A stretch of DNA of 64,000 nt, from positions 16,523-80,522 of the forward strand of contig NZ_JBQHUB010000009.1 in the NCBI RefSeq assembly GCF_052065415.1. The letters run 5' to 3'. Every line of letters starts with the position of its first letter. Within the stretch, counting starts at the first letter, position 1. The position numbers and the translations under genes are program-made. Source of the DNA: Pseudoflavonifractor_A sp022772585. Its GTDB lineage: Bacteria; Bacillota; Clostridia; Oscillospirales; Oscillospiraceae. Of the stretch, positions 1 to 8,802 are shown in pieces. Below the pieces are notes generated by a model that was not told where the DNA came from, did no database searches, and worked only from the letters and a program-made list of their open reading frames with translations.

Positions 1-146
1 TTTTCCCGGATACAGCGGTGGACCTTGCAGGGCTCGGTGTAGTAACCGTCGTGAGAACAGCCGGGACACCGGCTCTTTCCCCCGGTCCGGTACCGGCTGC
101 ACAGGGCGCAGGGCATCCCACAGTATCCATAGGCGTATTCGCTCAT
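1..146 (-). CDS. DUF3795-type cysteine-rich protein (partial, C-terminus outside window)
   Basis: Only the first 48 codons are inside the window; the gene runs off the left edge. The visible part starts M-S-E-Y-A-Y-G-Y-C-G-M-P-C and continues with C-x2-C, C-P-G-C and further cysteines, the pattern of the DUF3795 family of small zinc- or metal-binding proteins of unknown function. A strong Shine-Dalgarno (AAGGAGG) sits 4 bp before the ATG and overlaps the end of the DUF5655 gene, which lies 10 bp upstream, so the two are probably cotranscribed. No function can be assigned beyond likely metal binding through the cysteines. Confidence 0.6.
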   Translation of the reverse strand, partial: MSEYAYGYCGMPCALCSRYRTGGKSRCPGCSHDGYYTEPCKVHRCIRE

Positions 147-156
147 GGTCCCTCCT

Positions 157-552
157 TCAGCGCTTGCGCTCGGAAAAGGCCCATGCCTCCCGCAGCCAGC
201 CCATCAGTTCACCGTCGATCTGCCCCGTCTCGGATATCAGCACATGGTGGGTCCAGCGGTTGGGATAAGGCTCCACTGCCACGGCCACCCGGGGCGAATC
301 CAGCCGGCAGGGCAGCCCGATGGTTACCACGATACAGTGCTCCGGCCAATTTTTCTTCCTCCGCACCGGCAGGGATGCGGCGGCAAAGAGATGCCTGCCG
401 TAAAAGCTGATCTGGCTCTTCTGCACCTTGACGGTCCCGTCCGGAAATTCTGCCTCCATCCGCCGGAACAGCGCCTCGTACAGCGACAGTTCCAAAGGCT
501 TGCCTTCAAAATAAAACAGCATGTCGGCATAATAGTGCTCCGAAGTATTCAC
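157..552 (-). CDS. DUF5655 domain-containing protein
   Basis: A 131-residue protein whose whole length matches the look of DUF5655: an N-terminal helix that reads Y-A-D-M-L-F-Y-F-E-G-K, then strands with K-x-Q-K-S-Q-I-S-F, then paired beta strands ending in a W-L-R-E-A-W-A-F helix. The biochemical role of the family is unknown. I chose the GTG at 552 because GGGAGG lies 7 bases upstream; an in-frame ATG at 570 would add six residues but lacks a ribosome site. It is followed after 10 bp by the DUF3795 gene on the same strand. Many relatives occur next to small regulators or DUF3795 genes, but that is general impression rather than something shown here. Confidence 0.65.
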   Translation of the reverse strand: MNTSEHYYADMLFYFEGKPLELSLYEALFRRMEAEFPDGTVKVQKSQISFYGRHLFAAASLPVRRKKNWPEHCIVVTIGLPCRLDSPRVAVAVEPYPNRWTHHVLISETGQIDGELMGWLREAWAFSERKR

Positions 553-753
553 GGCCGGTCCTCCCTTCAATGGATATCTTCATTATACCATACCGGCCGA
601 AAGTGAGAAAGCCGGTATCGCTGTTTTCCCGGCTCCCTCACTTGCCATTTCTTATTAGAACATCCGCCGGCGCAAATAGAATGAGGTCAAAGCGCGCCTG
701 GGCGGATCGAACTTTTTTACACAGTCTTTTTCTGATATGGAAAGTGCCTGATC

Positions 754-1497
754 CTATTCCCATTGAAAAAACCGGATGGCCAACCCCGTACACAGGATCA
801 TCACGCCGGTCATGACCGCCGCAGGCAGCAGCACATTTCCCGCGGAGATACCCAGGAAGGCGTTTTTCATCAGAGTGATGCCCTGAGTCAGGGGGAACAG
901 GCTGACGGCCTTCTGCATCATCCGGGGCATCACCTCCACCGGCAGTGTGGTTCCGGAGAAGATCAGCATCGGAAAATAAAGAATAGAGGCGATGACTCCG
1001 GCCTGTCTGGAATTTTTTGCAAGGCCGCCCACCAGCATGCCGATGCTGAGGGTGGACAGCATGGTGATGAGCCAGCTTCCGAGAAAGGCCCAGACAGAGC
1101 CGTGGATCCTGACCTTCCAGAACAGGGCAGCCGTGATCCCGAGCGTCGCAAGGGATGCCGCACAGTACAGGATGTAGACCGTCAGCTCCGCGCCCAGCAG
1201 CAGCGCGGGGCTGACAGGCGTGACGCGGAACCGTTTGAGGATCTTGCGCTCCCGGTAGTCGGAGACCACCAGCGGCAGCCCCATCAGGCCGCCGGCGCAC
1301 ATGGAAACGGCGCAGGCCGCGCCGAAGGACTGCTCTATAAACGTGTAAGGCGCGCCGTCATAGGCCGGTTTGGCACCGTAAATGATACCAAGGATGACCA
1401 GAATGGCCAGCGGCATCAGCAGTGCGAAAATGATCATGTTCATATCCCGGATGCTCAGCTTCATTTCGTTCTTCAGAAGTATGAAAAACCGCCTCAT
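754..1497 (-). CDS. ABC-2 type transporter permease
   Basis: A 247-residue membrane protein with about six hydrophobic segments: one at residues 20-40, then 60-80, 105-130, 140-165, 170-190 and 220-242. The region around D-Y-R-E-R-K-I-L-K-R-F-R-V-T-P between segments two and three is the conserved cytoplasmic loop of ABC2_membrane exporters. It is the membrane half of an exporter (drug, peptide or lipid efflux); substrate cannot be told. Its start codon overlaps the stop of the ATPase gene by 4 bp (ATGA), so the two are translationally coupled. It is the last gene of the regulator-ATPase-permease operon. Confidence 0.88.
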   Translation of the reverse strand: MRRFFILLKNEMKLSIRDMNMIIFALLMPLAILVILGIIYGAKPAYDGAPYTFIEQSFGAACAVSMCAGGLMGLPLVVSDYRERKILKRFRVTPVSPALLLGAELTVYILYCAASLATLGITAALFWKVRIHGSVWAFLGSWLITMLSTLSIGMLVGGLAKNSRQAGVIASILYFPMLIFSGTTLPVEVMPRMMQKAVSLFPLTQGITLMKNAFLGISAGNVLLPAAVMTGVMILCTGLAIRFFQWE

Positions 1498-2219
1498 GCT
1501 TGCTCTCCCTCCTCGTCCGACAGCATCAGATAGGCGTCCTCAAATTTTTCACAGCCGCATTTGCGCTTGGCTTCCTCCACCGTGCCGCAAAAGACTGCGC
1601 TGCCTTTTTTCAGAATGCATATCTCATCGCAGAGGGCCTCCACCTCATCCATGAAATGGGAGGTGAGGAAAATGGTCAGCCCCTGTTTTTTCAGCTCCGT
1701 GAGGGTCTTCCAGACACTGCGCCGGGCTCTGGCGTCCAGGCCGGTGGTCAGCTCGTCCAGAAAGACCAGCTCCGGGTCTGGGATCAGCGCCAGAACGATA
1801 AAAAGCCTCTGGCGCTCCCCGCCGGAGAGGCTTTTTACAGTATTTTTCAGCTTGTCTCCAATGCCGAAGCGGCTACAGAGTTCTTTCCAGTCCGCCGGAT
1901 CCCGATACAGGCAGGCTGTCTCCTCACACAGCTCGAACACCTTGATCTCCTGCTGATAATCTCCCTTCTGAAACTGCACGCCGATCTTCTCAAACAGTTC
2001 CCGGCGCTGCCGCTTTGGGTCCTGCCCCAGCAGGCGGACCGCTCCGCTGTCCGCGGTTTTTGTGCCAAGCATACATTCGATGGCGGTGCTCTTCCCTGCT
2101 CCGTTGGCCCCCAGCAGGCCAAACACTGTCCCCGCCTTTACGGACAGGTCCAGACGATTCAAAACCGTTCTGCCGCTGTAGGACTTGGTAAGCCCTCTGA
2201 CACAGATTGCATCGCTCAT
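1494..2219 (-). CDS. ABC transporter ATP-binding protein (exporter type)
   Basis: A 241-residue nucleotide-binding subunit. Walker A is G-A-N-G-A-G-K-S-T near residue 37, the ABC signature is L-S-G-G-E-R-Q near residue 130, and Walker B is P-E-L-V-F-L-D-E-L near 150, followed by T-T-G-L-D (D-loop) and a switch histidine in L-T-S-H-F-M-D-E-V. The last feature and the C-terminal arrangement match the CcmA/DrrA-like ATPases that pair with ABC-2 permeases. It overlaps the upstream AraC-type regulator gene and the downstream permease gene by 4 bp each, showing a tightly coupled operon. It energises export by the permease encoded next. Confidence 0.92.
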   Translation of the reverse strand: MSDAICVRGLTKSYSGRTVLNRLDLSVKAGTVFGLLGANGAGKSTAIECMLGTKTADSGAVRLLGQDPKRQRRELFEKIGVQFQKGDYQQEIKVFELCEETACLYRDPADWKELCSRFGIGDKLKNTVKSLSGGERQRLFIVLALIPDPELVFLDELTTGLDARARRSVWKTLTELKKQGLTIFLTSHFMDEVEALCDEICILKKGSAVFCGTVEEAKRKCGCEKFEDAYLMLSDEEGEQA

Positions 2220-3100
2220 TTTTCGATCCTCCTTACCGCCCGCAGTTCGATGTAGCCGCGCTGGCCCCGGGGCTCCAGCTGGATGCGGGGATTCCCGTCA
2301 TCCCACCGGTACCCGATCACCGTGGGGTCATAACCGTCCATGGCGTGCTGCACCGCCTGAATGGCCTGGCAGTAATCCTCCTCCCGGAAGGGCTGCCCCT
2401 GGAACATCAGATACTCCGCCTCCGGCAGCCGGATGACGTCAAAGCCCTCCGGAACGGCGCCCAGGTAATCCGTTTCCACCTCCACCCCCTGTACATAGGT
2501 GGAGGTACCCGGCTTCTTGTACCGCTGGGGCAGCCACATGCACACCGGCTCGCCGCAGAGAGAGTGCATACTCATGAGAATGCCCCACACATCGCAGCTC
2601 ACTTCCTCGCAATACGGAAAATAATTCTCCGCATGGACGGCCCGTTTGATGATGCACAGGCGCTCCGGCTTGCGGATGACCTGGACAAAGACTGTCTGCA
2701 GATCCGGCATATCCATCCGCTCTTTTCTGAGTTCTCTGTATTTCGCGCCGTATGGGATGAAAAGCGGGATGGGGACCGGGTCTTTCGCATAATCGCCGGG
2801 ATTGCGTCCGAACTCCCGGAAAAACGCTCTGGTAAAGGTATCCACATTGGAAAAGCCCAGGTCAAGGGCTGCGTCGATCACGCGGCTTTTCCCCTCCCGC
2901 AGCCGCATTGCCGCCCGGGAGAGCCGCAGCTTGCGGATATATTCCGTGGGCGTCAGATCCAGATAGGCCCGGAACAGGCGGTAGGAATACCAGGGGGAAA
3001 ACAGCGATACCTGCGCAAGGTCAGATAAATTGATGTCCCCGGCCAGATTCCGCTCGATATAGTCCTGCATCCGCTGGACGGCCAGTGTCTGCTCTTTCAT
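2216..3100 (-). CDS. AraC family regulator with GyrI-like effector-binding domain
   Basis: Residues 1-105 hold two helix-turn-helix motifs of the AraC/XylS type, with the characteristic D-A-A-L-D-L-G-F-S-N-V-D-T-F-T-R-A-F second motif followed by F-G-R-N-P-G-D-Y. The C-terminal 150 residues resemble the GyrI/AraC_E_bind fold seen in SoxS/Rob-like regulators that bind drugs directly. It is the first gene of the operon with the ABC exporter, so the likely job is sensing a toxic compound and switching on its efflux. The reading frame is open upstream to 3568, but that part is low-complexity and has no family match; the ATG at 3100 follows a GGGGGTG ribosome site by 6 bases. An ATG at 3115 is the alternative. 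Confidence 0.85.
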   Translation of the reverse strand: MKEQTLAVQRMQDYIERNLAGDINLSDLAQVSLFSPWYSYRLFRAYLDLTPTEYIRKLRLSRAAMRLREGKSRVIDAALDLGFSNVDTFTRAFFREFGRNPGDYAKDPVPIPLFIPYGAKYRELRKERMDMPDLQTVFVQVIRKPERLCIIKRAVHAENYFPYCEEVSCDVWGILMSMHSLCGEPVCMWLPQRYKKPGTSTYVQGVEVETDYLGAVPEGFDVIRLPEAEYLMFQGQPFREEDYCQAIQAVQHAMDGYDPTVIGYRWDDGNPRIQLEPRGQRGYIELRAVRRIEK

Positions 3101-3181
3101 GCCTTTCACCCCCATTGCAGAATATATTTTACTGCGTTTCCGCACGTTCCTCTCGACTTTTCTTGCCAAATGAGATAAATC

Positions 3182-3213
3182 AGGACACGCCGCTTTCTTT
3201 GGCGGCGTGTCCT
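3182..3213. terminator. Strong hairpin (12-bp stem), possible terminator
   Basis: AGGACACGCCGC at 3182-3193 and its exact complement at 3202-3213 are separated by eight bases. No long T-run follows on either strand, so it may be a terminator relic or a stabilising hairpin. It lies about 70 bp upstream of the AraC gene. Confidence 0.4.
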
Positions 3214-3506
3214 CGCTCCTACCTTGCCCGATCCTGAAAAGGCCTTGCATCCAGCCGTTCCCGGCAGCCCATCTTTTTGGCCATGCGCCCCCTTGCCAGT
3301 TCTCGATTTCTTTCCTTTTTAGCCTGGCAAGATCTCTGCCCGGTTCCGCCGTAAACCATCCGACCGTTTTGGAACTTGATATCCAACTTCGGATCCAACC
3401 GCTCATCATGATCCCCAGGATCTTTAAAGGGTGTTTATTATGCCGGCAACAGCGCTGAAACATTGAGCGCTGTCCGGTTTTTGGGACACGCAGAGTGTTA
3501 AACTGA

Positions 3507-3674
3507 CTAAAAACAGAGGATCCTGACCCTTTCAACGCAGCGCAGGACAAGTTTGCTGCGCGGACCACATTGCGATTGATTCGCGCGGAATATGCCCATT
3601 ATGCGAGGTGCGATAACCAGGCGGCGTTCCATGATGCCTTTGACAAACATAAGATCTATTACGTCCGCCATTAA
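3507..3674 (+). pseudogene. Possible C-terminal remnant of an unidentified gene
   Basis: A 55-codon open frame without a start codon ends in a stop at 3672. It reads like the end of a real protein (for example R-L-I-R-A-E-Y-A-H-Y-A-R-C-D-N and a tail D-K-H-K-I-Y-Y-V-R-H), with a charged, helical composition unlike the noise in neighbouring frames. It is preceded by a stop codon in the same frame, so if it is real it is a decayed fragment. I do not recognise the family. It sits directly in front of the cas promoter, which would fit a gene truncated when the CRISPR locus was inserted. Confidence 0.25.
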
Positions 3675-3679
3675 AAAAG

Positions 3680-3708
3680 TTGTATATATTGCTAAATTGT
3701 GTTATGAT
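3680..3708 (+). promoter_or_regulatory. Sigma-A promoter of the cas operon
   Basis: TTGTAT at 3680-3685 and TATGAT at 3703-3708 are separated by 17 bases. The surroundings are markedly AT-rich. Transcription would begin near 3715 and give an untranslated leader of about 145 bases before cas3. No other good promoter was seen ahead of cas3. Confidence 0.6.
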
Positions 3709-3859
3709 TATAAAAAAGATATTTGTTCAATTTCTCCTGACAGATACGAACAGCTCATCCGATATAACAGATTTAAATCCAGTGATTGTACTCCGGCAAA
3801 CTGCAGGGCGAACGACGACCGTAAGACAGATAACAAGATACGAGTGGAGATGAGGCTGT

Positions 3860-6265
3860 ATGATGAGATTTCCGGCACATATACGCATTCAAAAAGATGG
3901 TACGCAGGACATCCAAACCGTTGGGGAACACTGCCGCGGTACCGCGCGCTGTGCTGCGGAATGCCTGTCTGATATCGGCTTGTCCCATGCGGCTTATCTG
4001 GCCGGGCTGCTGCACGATCTGGGCAAAGCCACGCCGCAGTTCCGGGCATACATTGAACGTGCTGCCAATGGTGAATCCGTCCGGCGCGGGGCAGTAGTAC
4101 ATACCTTTGCGGGGGCGCGGCTGCTGCTGGAGCAGCACCACGGACCGGAGCCGGTTTCTTACGATGACATCACATGCGAACTTCTGGCGTTTGCAATCGG
4201 CGCCCACCATGGATTATTTGACTGCGTGGGAGAGGCCCGCACTTCCGGCTTCCAGCACAGGCTTTTATCCCATGACAGCGAATATCATGAATCCGTGCAA
4301 AACTTTCTGAACAGCTGCGCCGGCCAGGATGAAATCGATTCGTTATTCCGGGCGGCCTGCCTGGAGCTGACAGCAGTTTTTGAAAAGATCCAGGACCGGC
4401 TGTGTTCAGACGCCGCGCTCGCCCGGCAGGAGCTCCCCTTCTATGTGGGGCTTATGGCACGGCTGCTGCTGTCAGCGGTGATCCAGGGCGACCGCCGGGA
4501 TACCGCAGAATTTATGACCGGAGTTGCCCGGCCCCCGTTCCCGGAAGACAGACGCCCGATGTGGAAAGCTTGCCTGCAGCGTATGGAGCGAAAACTGGAA
4601 CGTTTCCCATCCGAGACGGGCATCCAAAAAGCCCGGAGGCAGATCTCAGACCAGTGCCGGCTTTTTGCGGAGCAGCCCGGCGGCATCTACCGTCTGAATG
4701 TGCCCACCGGCGCGGGCAAGACGTTGAGTTCTCTGCGCTATGCCCTGGCCCATGCCGCACAGTGGAACAAATCCCGTATTATCTTCACCGCGCCGCTGCT
4801 GACGATTCTGGAACAGAACGCCCAGGTCATCCGGGACTATGTGGGTGACGGCAGTATGATTCTGGAACACCACTCCAACCTGGTCCGCACACAGGAAGAT
4901 CCAGAGGAGTTGGATCTTCAGGAGCTTCTGGCCGAGGACTGGAGCGCACCGATCATCATTACCACGCTGGTTCAGCTGCTGAACACCCTGTTCAGCGGAA
5001 AGACCACCTCCATCCGCCGGTTTCAGTCCCTGGCAGACAGCGTCATCATCCTGGACGAAGTCCAGACCGTGCCCACGAAAATGCTGACACTTTTCAATCT
5101 GGCGGTGAACTTCCTGACGGAGATCTGCGGAGCGACCGTGGTACTTTGCTCCGCCACACAGCCCTGTCTGGAAAAAGCTGCACATCCGCTGGCATCCGTT
5201 CCAAAGGATATCGTCCCCTATGACCGCGAACTGTGGAGCGCATTCTGCAGAACGCAGATCCGGAACGCCGGAAATCTGCGGCTGGAGGATCTCCCGGCCT
5301 TTGCGCTGGAAACTCTGGAAAAAGCAAACAGCCTGTTAATTGTATGCAATAAGAAGGATGAGGCGGCGTATCTCTATCAGAAGTTGTCCGGATGCGGCTT
5401 CCGCTGCTGCCATCTGTCCGCCGCCATGTGTACAGCCCACCGCCGGGCTGCCCTTGCCGGACTTCAGGCCGCACTGGCCGCGGGTGAAAAGACGGTCTGC
5501 GTGTCCACACAAGTGATCGAGGCGGGCGTGGATATCTCCTTTGAGCGGGTAATCCGGCTTTCCGCAGGAATGGACAGTGTGGTACAGGCTGCCGGGCGCT
5601 GCAACCGCAACGGCGAGCAGACCGGACCTGCGCCGGTCTGCCTGGTGCAGTGCCAAAATGAGAACCTGGCAAGGCTTCCGGACATTCAGCGCGGAAAGGA
5701 CGCCACGGGTGAACTGCTGGCGCAGTACCGCCAGCGGCCGGAGCGGTTCCGGAACGATCTGTCCTCCGACGAGGCCATCGGCTACTACTATCGCCGGCTT
5801 TACCAGGAGATGCCGGAAGGATTTCAGGATTACAGGATCCAGGACAAGCACTATACGATTTTTTCCCTTCTGGCCGATAATACCTATTTCTCGGATGACC
5901 GGGCGGAGGCCCATGGGACCTATTTTTTGAATCAGGCCTTTCAACTGGCCGGCAAATTGTTTCAGGTGTATGACGAAGACAGCATCGACGTCATCGTTCC
6001 ATATGGAGAAGGCCGGACGGTGATCGCCGATCTGGGTTCCGACCGGGCCGCGCGGGACCTGGCATACCGGAAGAGCTGCCTGGACCGGGCCAAGCCGTAC
6101 ACCGTTTCCCTGTATCAATACCAGCGGCAGCAGTTGGAGCGGGATCACGGCCTGCTGCCCACCCGGGACGGCGATGACAGCGTCCGGGTCCTGGCGGAAG
6201 GGTTTTATGACGAGAAGACCGGTCTCTCACTCAACGGGACTGCGGCACAATTTTGGGAGGTGTAA
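3860..6265 (+). CDS. cas3: Type I-C CRISPR nuclease/helicase Cas3
   Basis: An 801-residue Cas3 with the HD nuclease first and the SF2 helicase second. In the HD domain H24 and the pair H52-D53 (G-L-L-H-D-L-G-K) are in place, with a further histidine in V-V-H-T-F-A-G. The helicase has Walker A P-T-G-A-G-K-T near residue 283, a DEVQ box near 398, the S-A-T motif near 430 and motif VI Q-A-A-G-R-C-N-R-N-G near 577. It is recruited by Cascade to unwind and degrade target DNA. Length and domain order are normal for type I-C. It is the first gene of the operon; the next gene begins 3 bp after its stop. The initiation site is ATGATG at 3860 after a GTGGAG/GAGG site. Confidence 0.97.
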   Translation: MMRFPAHIRIQKDGTQDIQTVGEHCRGTARCAAECLSDIGLSHAAYLAGLLHDLGKATPQFRAYIERAANGESVRRGAVVHTFAGARLLLEQHHGPEPVSYDDITCELLAFAIGAHHGLFDCVGEARTSGFQHRLLSHDSEYHESVQNFLNSCAGQDEIDSLFRAACLELTAVFEKIQDRLCSDAALARQELPFYVGLMARLLLSAVIQGDRRDTAEFMTGVARPPFPEDRRPMWKACLQRMERKLERFPSETGIQKARRQISDQCRLFAEQPGGIYRLNVPTGAGKTLSSLRYALAHAAQWNKSRIIFTAPLLTILEQNAQVIRDYVGDGSMILEHHSNLVRTQEDPEELDLQELLAEDWSAPIIITTLVQLLNTLFSGKTTSIRRFQSLADSVIILDEVQTVPTKMLTLFNLAVNFLTEICGATVVLCSATQPCLEKAAHPLASVPKDIVPYDRELWSAFCRTQIRNAGNLRLEDLPAFALETLEKANSLLIVCNKKDEAAYLYQKLSGCGFRCCHLSAAMCTAHRRAALAGLQAALAAGEKTVCVSTQVIEAGVDISFERVIRLSAGMDSVVQAAGRCNRNGEQTGPAPVCLVQCQNENLARLPDIQRGKDATGELLAQYRQRPERFRNDLSSDEAIGYYYRRLYQEMPEGFQDYRIQDKHYTIFSLLADNTYFSDDRAEAHGTYFLNQAFQLAGKLFQVYDEDSIDVIVPYGEGRTVIADLGSDRAARDLAYRKSCLDRAKPYTVSLYQYQRQQLERDHGLLPTRDGDDSVRVLAEGFYDEKTGLSLNGTAAQFWEV

Positions 6266-6267
6266 GC

Positions 6268-7002
6268 GTGAAGAATACGAGATATCCAAACATCGTGGAA
6301 TTTCAAGTGACTGGGGACTATGCCCTGTTTTCCGATCCCATTCTGCGTCTCGGCGGAGAAAAGTGCACCTATCAGGCGCCGACCTATGAGGCTCTGAAGG
6401 GCATCCTATCTTCCATATATTGGAAGCCTACTATCATATGGTACATCGATAAAGTCCGGGTGATGAACCCCATCCAAACAGAGGTCAAGGGCATCCGGCC
6501 CGTCAAGTACCACGGGGGCAACGACCTGGCGTATTATACCTATCTCAAGGACTGCCGCTACCAGGTGTGGGCCCATTTTGAGTGGAACGAAAACCGCCCG
6601 GAGCTGGCCGGGGACCGCAATGAGAACAAACACCATGAGATTGCCAAAAAGATGATCCGCAAAGGCGGCCGCCGGGATGTTTTCCTGGGGACCCGGGAGT
6701 GCCAGGGCTATGTGGAGCCCTGTGCGTTCGGCGAGGGTCCGGGCCACTACGACTCCATTCCGGAACTGAGCTTCGGCCTGATGTATCACGGCATCACCTA
6801 TGCAGATGAGGCGTACTCCGCAGAAACGGCAGGCAAAATGACGGCGAATTTCTGGAACCCGGTCATGCGGAAAGGGATCATCACATTCCCAAGCCCGGAG
6901 GAATGTCCGCTGCACAAGACGCTGGGCGAGATGGCGATCAAGCCCTTTGGAGAGCAGCTGGACAACTTCAACGGCCTGCGGGAATTCGGGGAGGTGAACT
7001 GA
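6268..7002 (+). CDS. cas5c: Type I-C Cas5c (crRNA-processing endoribonuclease of Cascade)
   Basis: In type I-C systems, which lack Cas6, Cas5c (Cas5d) cuts the repeat RNA and stays on the 5-prime handle. This protein of 244 residues has the N-terminal RAMP fold and the catalytic lysine-histidine region N-E-N-K-H-H-E (K121, H122/H123 by my count), the positions known from the Bacillus halodurans enzyme. The central K-Y-H-G-G-N-D-L-A-Y-Y-T-Y-L segment is also typical. I chose the GTG at 6268 because GGGAGGTG lies 5 bases before it; an ATG at 6253 would overlap cas3 and has no site. Cas8c follows with no gap. Confidence 0.95.
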   Translation: MKNTRYPNIVEFQVTGDYALFSDPILRLGGEKCTYQAPTYEALKGILSSIYWKPTIIWYIDKVRVMNPIQTEVKGIRPVKYHGGNDLAYYTYLKDCRYQVWAHFEWNENRPELAGDRNENKHHEIAKKMIRKGGRRDVFLGTRECQGYVEPCAFGEGPGHYDSIPELSFGLMYHGITYADEAYSAETAGKMTANFWNPVMRKGIITFPSPEECPLHKTLGEMAIKPFGEQLDNFNGLREFGEVN

Positions 7003-8802
7003 ATGGGGCTGCTGCAGAAGGCCTGCGAGACCTACGACTGCCATGCCCGCTATGCAGGGCTGCTGCGGGAGGGTCATGAGACCCTGGCGCCCATCTCCCA
7101 CATCCTCACCTCCGCGCAGATCGAGATCACACTGGATCAGGACGGGCACTTCGTGAGTGCCCGGGCGGTGGATAAAACGGAGCCAAAAATCGTGATCCCG
7201 GTTACGGAGGAGTCCGGCGGGCGCACCTCTGCCCCCTGTGCCCACCCATTGTGTGAGCAGCTTGGATATCTGGCGGACTATGACGAAAAAAAGCACCCCC
7301 TGTATGTGGAGCAACTGGCGGATTGGGCGGACTCGCCTTACGGACACCCCAAGCTCCGCCCCATCCTGACCTATGTCAAGGGAGGGACGATTCTGATGGA
7401 TCTGGCCCGAAGCGGCGTGATCCAACCGGATGAAAAAGGACGCCCGAAAGACGAAAAAGCGCTGGTACGGTGGCGTGTCGTCGGTCTGAACGAGGAGGAC
7501 AGCCGCTGCTGGACGGACCAAAGCCTGTTCAGCGCATTTATCGACTATTACAGGGCAAAAACAGAGCAGCAGGCGCAGGCGCTGTGCATGATCGACGGAA
7601 AACCAGCCAGGCCCGCCAGCCAGCACCCCAAGGGGATTATCCCCCTGTGCGGCGGCAACGCCAAGCTGATCTCCTCCAATGACAGCAGCGGTTTTACCTA
7701 CCGGGGCCGTTTTTCAGAGGACTGGCAGGGAGCCACCGTCAGCTATGAGGCATCCCAGAAAGCCCACAACGCGCTGCGCTGGCTGGCGGCGGAGCAGGGT
7801 ACACAGGTGGTGTACGGCGGCAGGGCCTTTTTGTGCTGGAATCCTCAGGGGAAAAAGGTGTGCGGCGTGACCGGGCCTTTCCGGATCACCGCAGAGCCTG
7901 TTACAGAGCCCACGGAATATCAGGAGGACCTGCGAAAGACGCTGCTGGGCTACAAGGCGGAACTCCCGGACTCTGCGGGCGTGGTGATTTCTGCCTTTGA
8001 CGCCGCCACCACGGGGCGCCTGTCCCTGACCTATTACAATGAGTTGATGGGTTCCGATTTCCTGCAAAGGCTGTATGGCTGGGACGCATCCTGCTGCTGG
8101 CCGAACCGAAGGGGCGAGATCTGGTCGCCCTCGCTCCTGCAGATTGTCAACTGCGCCTTTGGCACCCAACAGGGGCAATTTCTGAAAACAGATGACCGGG
8201 TGCTGAAACAGCAGATGCAGCGGCTGGTATCGTGCCGGGTGGACCGGGCCAAACTGCCCGCCGATCTCAAGCAGGCGCTGGTGCAGAGAGCCTCCAGCCC
8301 GCTGGCCTATGAGCCGGCTGTGCGGGAAAAGATCCTGTTCACCGCGTGTGCCGTCTTAAGAAAGTATTATTTTGACCGAAACAAGGAGGAATGGAATATG
8401 GAACTGGATCCCGGCAGGCATGACCGCAGCTATCAGTTCGGACGGCTGCTGGCTGTTCTGGAAAAGGTGGAGCGGGACACCTACGACAGCGACGAGGGGC
8501 GGGAACCCAATGCCATCCGGCAGCAGTCGGTGTTCTGCCAGCGGCCCATGTACGCGGCGGCCAACATCGAAAAGCAGCTGGAACGGGCCTATTTCCCCCG
8601 CCTGCGGCCGGGCACGCGGGCGTTTTACAAAAACGCCATCAGTCAGATCATGGAAGAGATCCACAAATTCCCGGACAGCCAGTGGAACCAGCCCCTGGCA
8701 GATACGTATCTGATGGGTTACTATCTCCAGCGCGGCGCGCTGTATGCACCCAAGGAAAAACATACCGAGGAGGACAATGAATATGAGCACATTGCAGAAT
8801 AA
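7003..8802 (+). CDS. cas8c: Type I-C Cascade large subunit Cas8c/Csd1
   Basis: A 599-residue large subunit that recognises the PAM and opens target DNA. The start (L-L-Q-K-A-C-E-T-Y-D) and the central Y-Y-N-E-L family features match Csd1. It directly abuts cas5c. The C-terminal third is also translated on its own from a strong internal start at codon 466 (see cas11c), as established for type I-C loci, so one gene gives both the large and small subunits. The 3-prime end overlaps the beginning of cas7c by 20 bp. The length is normal and no disruption is seen. Confidence 0.95.
   Translation: MGLLQKACETYDCHARYAGLLREGHETLAPISHILTSAQIEITLDQDGHFVSARAVDKTEPKIVIPVTEESGGRTSAPCAHPLCEQLGYLADYDEKKHPLYVEQLADWADSPYGHPKLRPILTYVKGGTILMDLARSGVIQPDEKGRPKDEKALVRWRVVGLNEEDSRCWTDQSLFSAFIDYYRAKTEQQAQALCMIDGKPARPASQHPKGIIPLCGGNAKLISSNDSSGFTYRGRFSEDWQGATVSYEASQKAHNALRWLAAEQGTQVVYGGRAFLCWNPQGKKVCGVTGPFRITAEPVTEPTEYQEDLRKTLLGYKAELPDSAGVVISAFDAATTGRLSLTYYNELMGSDFLQRLYGWDASCCWPNRRGEIWSPSLLQIVNCAFGTQQGQFLKTDDRVLKQQMQRLVSCRVDRAKLPADLKQALVQRASSPLAYEPAVREKILFTACAVLRKYYFDRNKEEWNMELDPGRHDRSYQFGRLLAVLEKVERDTYDSDEGREPNAIRQQSVFCQRPMYAAANIEKQLERAYFPRLRPGTRAFYKNAISQIMEEIHKFPDSQWNQPLADTYLMGYYLQRGALYAPKEKHTEEDNEYEHIAE
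8398..8802 (+). CDS. cas11c: Cas11c small subunit, translated from an internal start within cas8c
   Basis: Within cas8c an AAGGAGGA sequence at 8383-8390 lies 7 bases before an in-frame ATG at 8398 (codon 466). The resulting product is 134 residues, beginning M-E-L-D-P-G-R, and is helical with the size of Cas11 small subunits. It is known from type I-C, I-D and I-B systems that the small subunit is made by internal initiation within the large-subunit gene and that Cascade needs it. The ribosome site here is better than that of cas8c itself, which supports the call. The product lines the belly of Cascade and helps hold the non-target strand. There is no separate cas11 gene in the operon. Confidence 0.8.
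   Translation: MELDPGRHDRSYQFGRLLAVLEKVERDTYDSDEGREPNAIRQQSVFCQRPMYAAANIEKQLERAYFPRLRPGTRAFYKNAISQIMEEIHKFPDSQWNQPLADTYLMGYYLQRGALYAPKEKHTEEDNEYEHIAE

Larger units (their letters stand above)
3116..3679. other. Gene-poor stretch between AraC operon and cas operon
   Basis: About 560 bases with no convincing intact gene. It contains a 12-bp perfect inverted repeat at 3182-3213 and one short open stretch at 3507-3674 that looks like a gene remnant (both listed separately). The rest has stops in all frames or reads as low-quality protein. It may be the left border of the CRISPR-Cas insertion, but no direct repeat or transposase was found. Confidence 0.5.

Noticed and set aside
2216..3568. AraC regulator starting at 3568 with a 450-residue product
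   Set aside because: The first 156 residues lack family resemblance and ribosome site; the ATG at 3100 gives the normal architecture.
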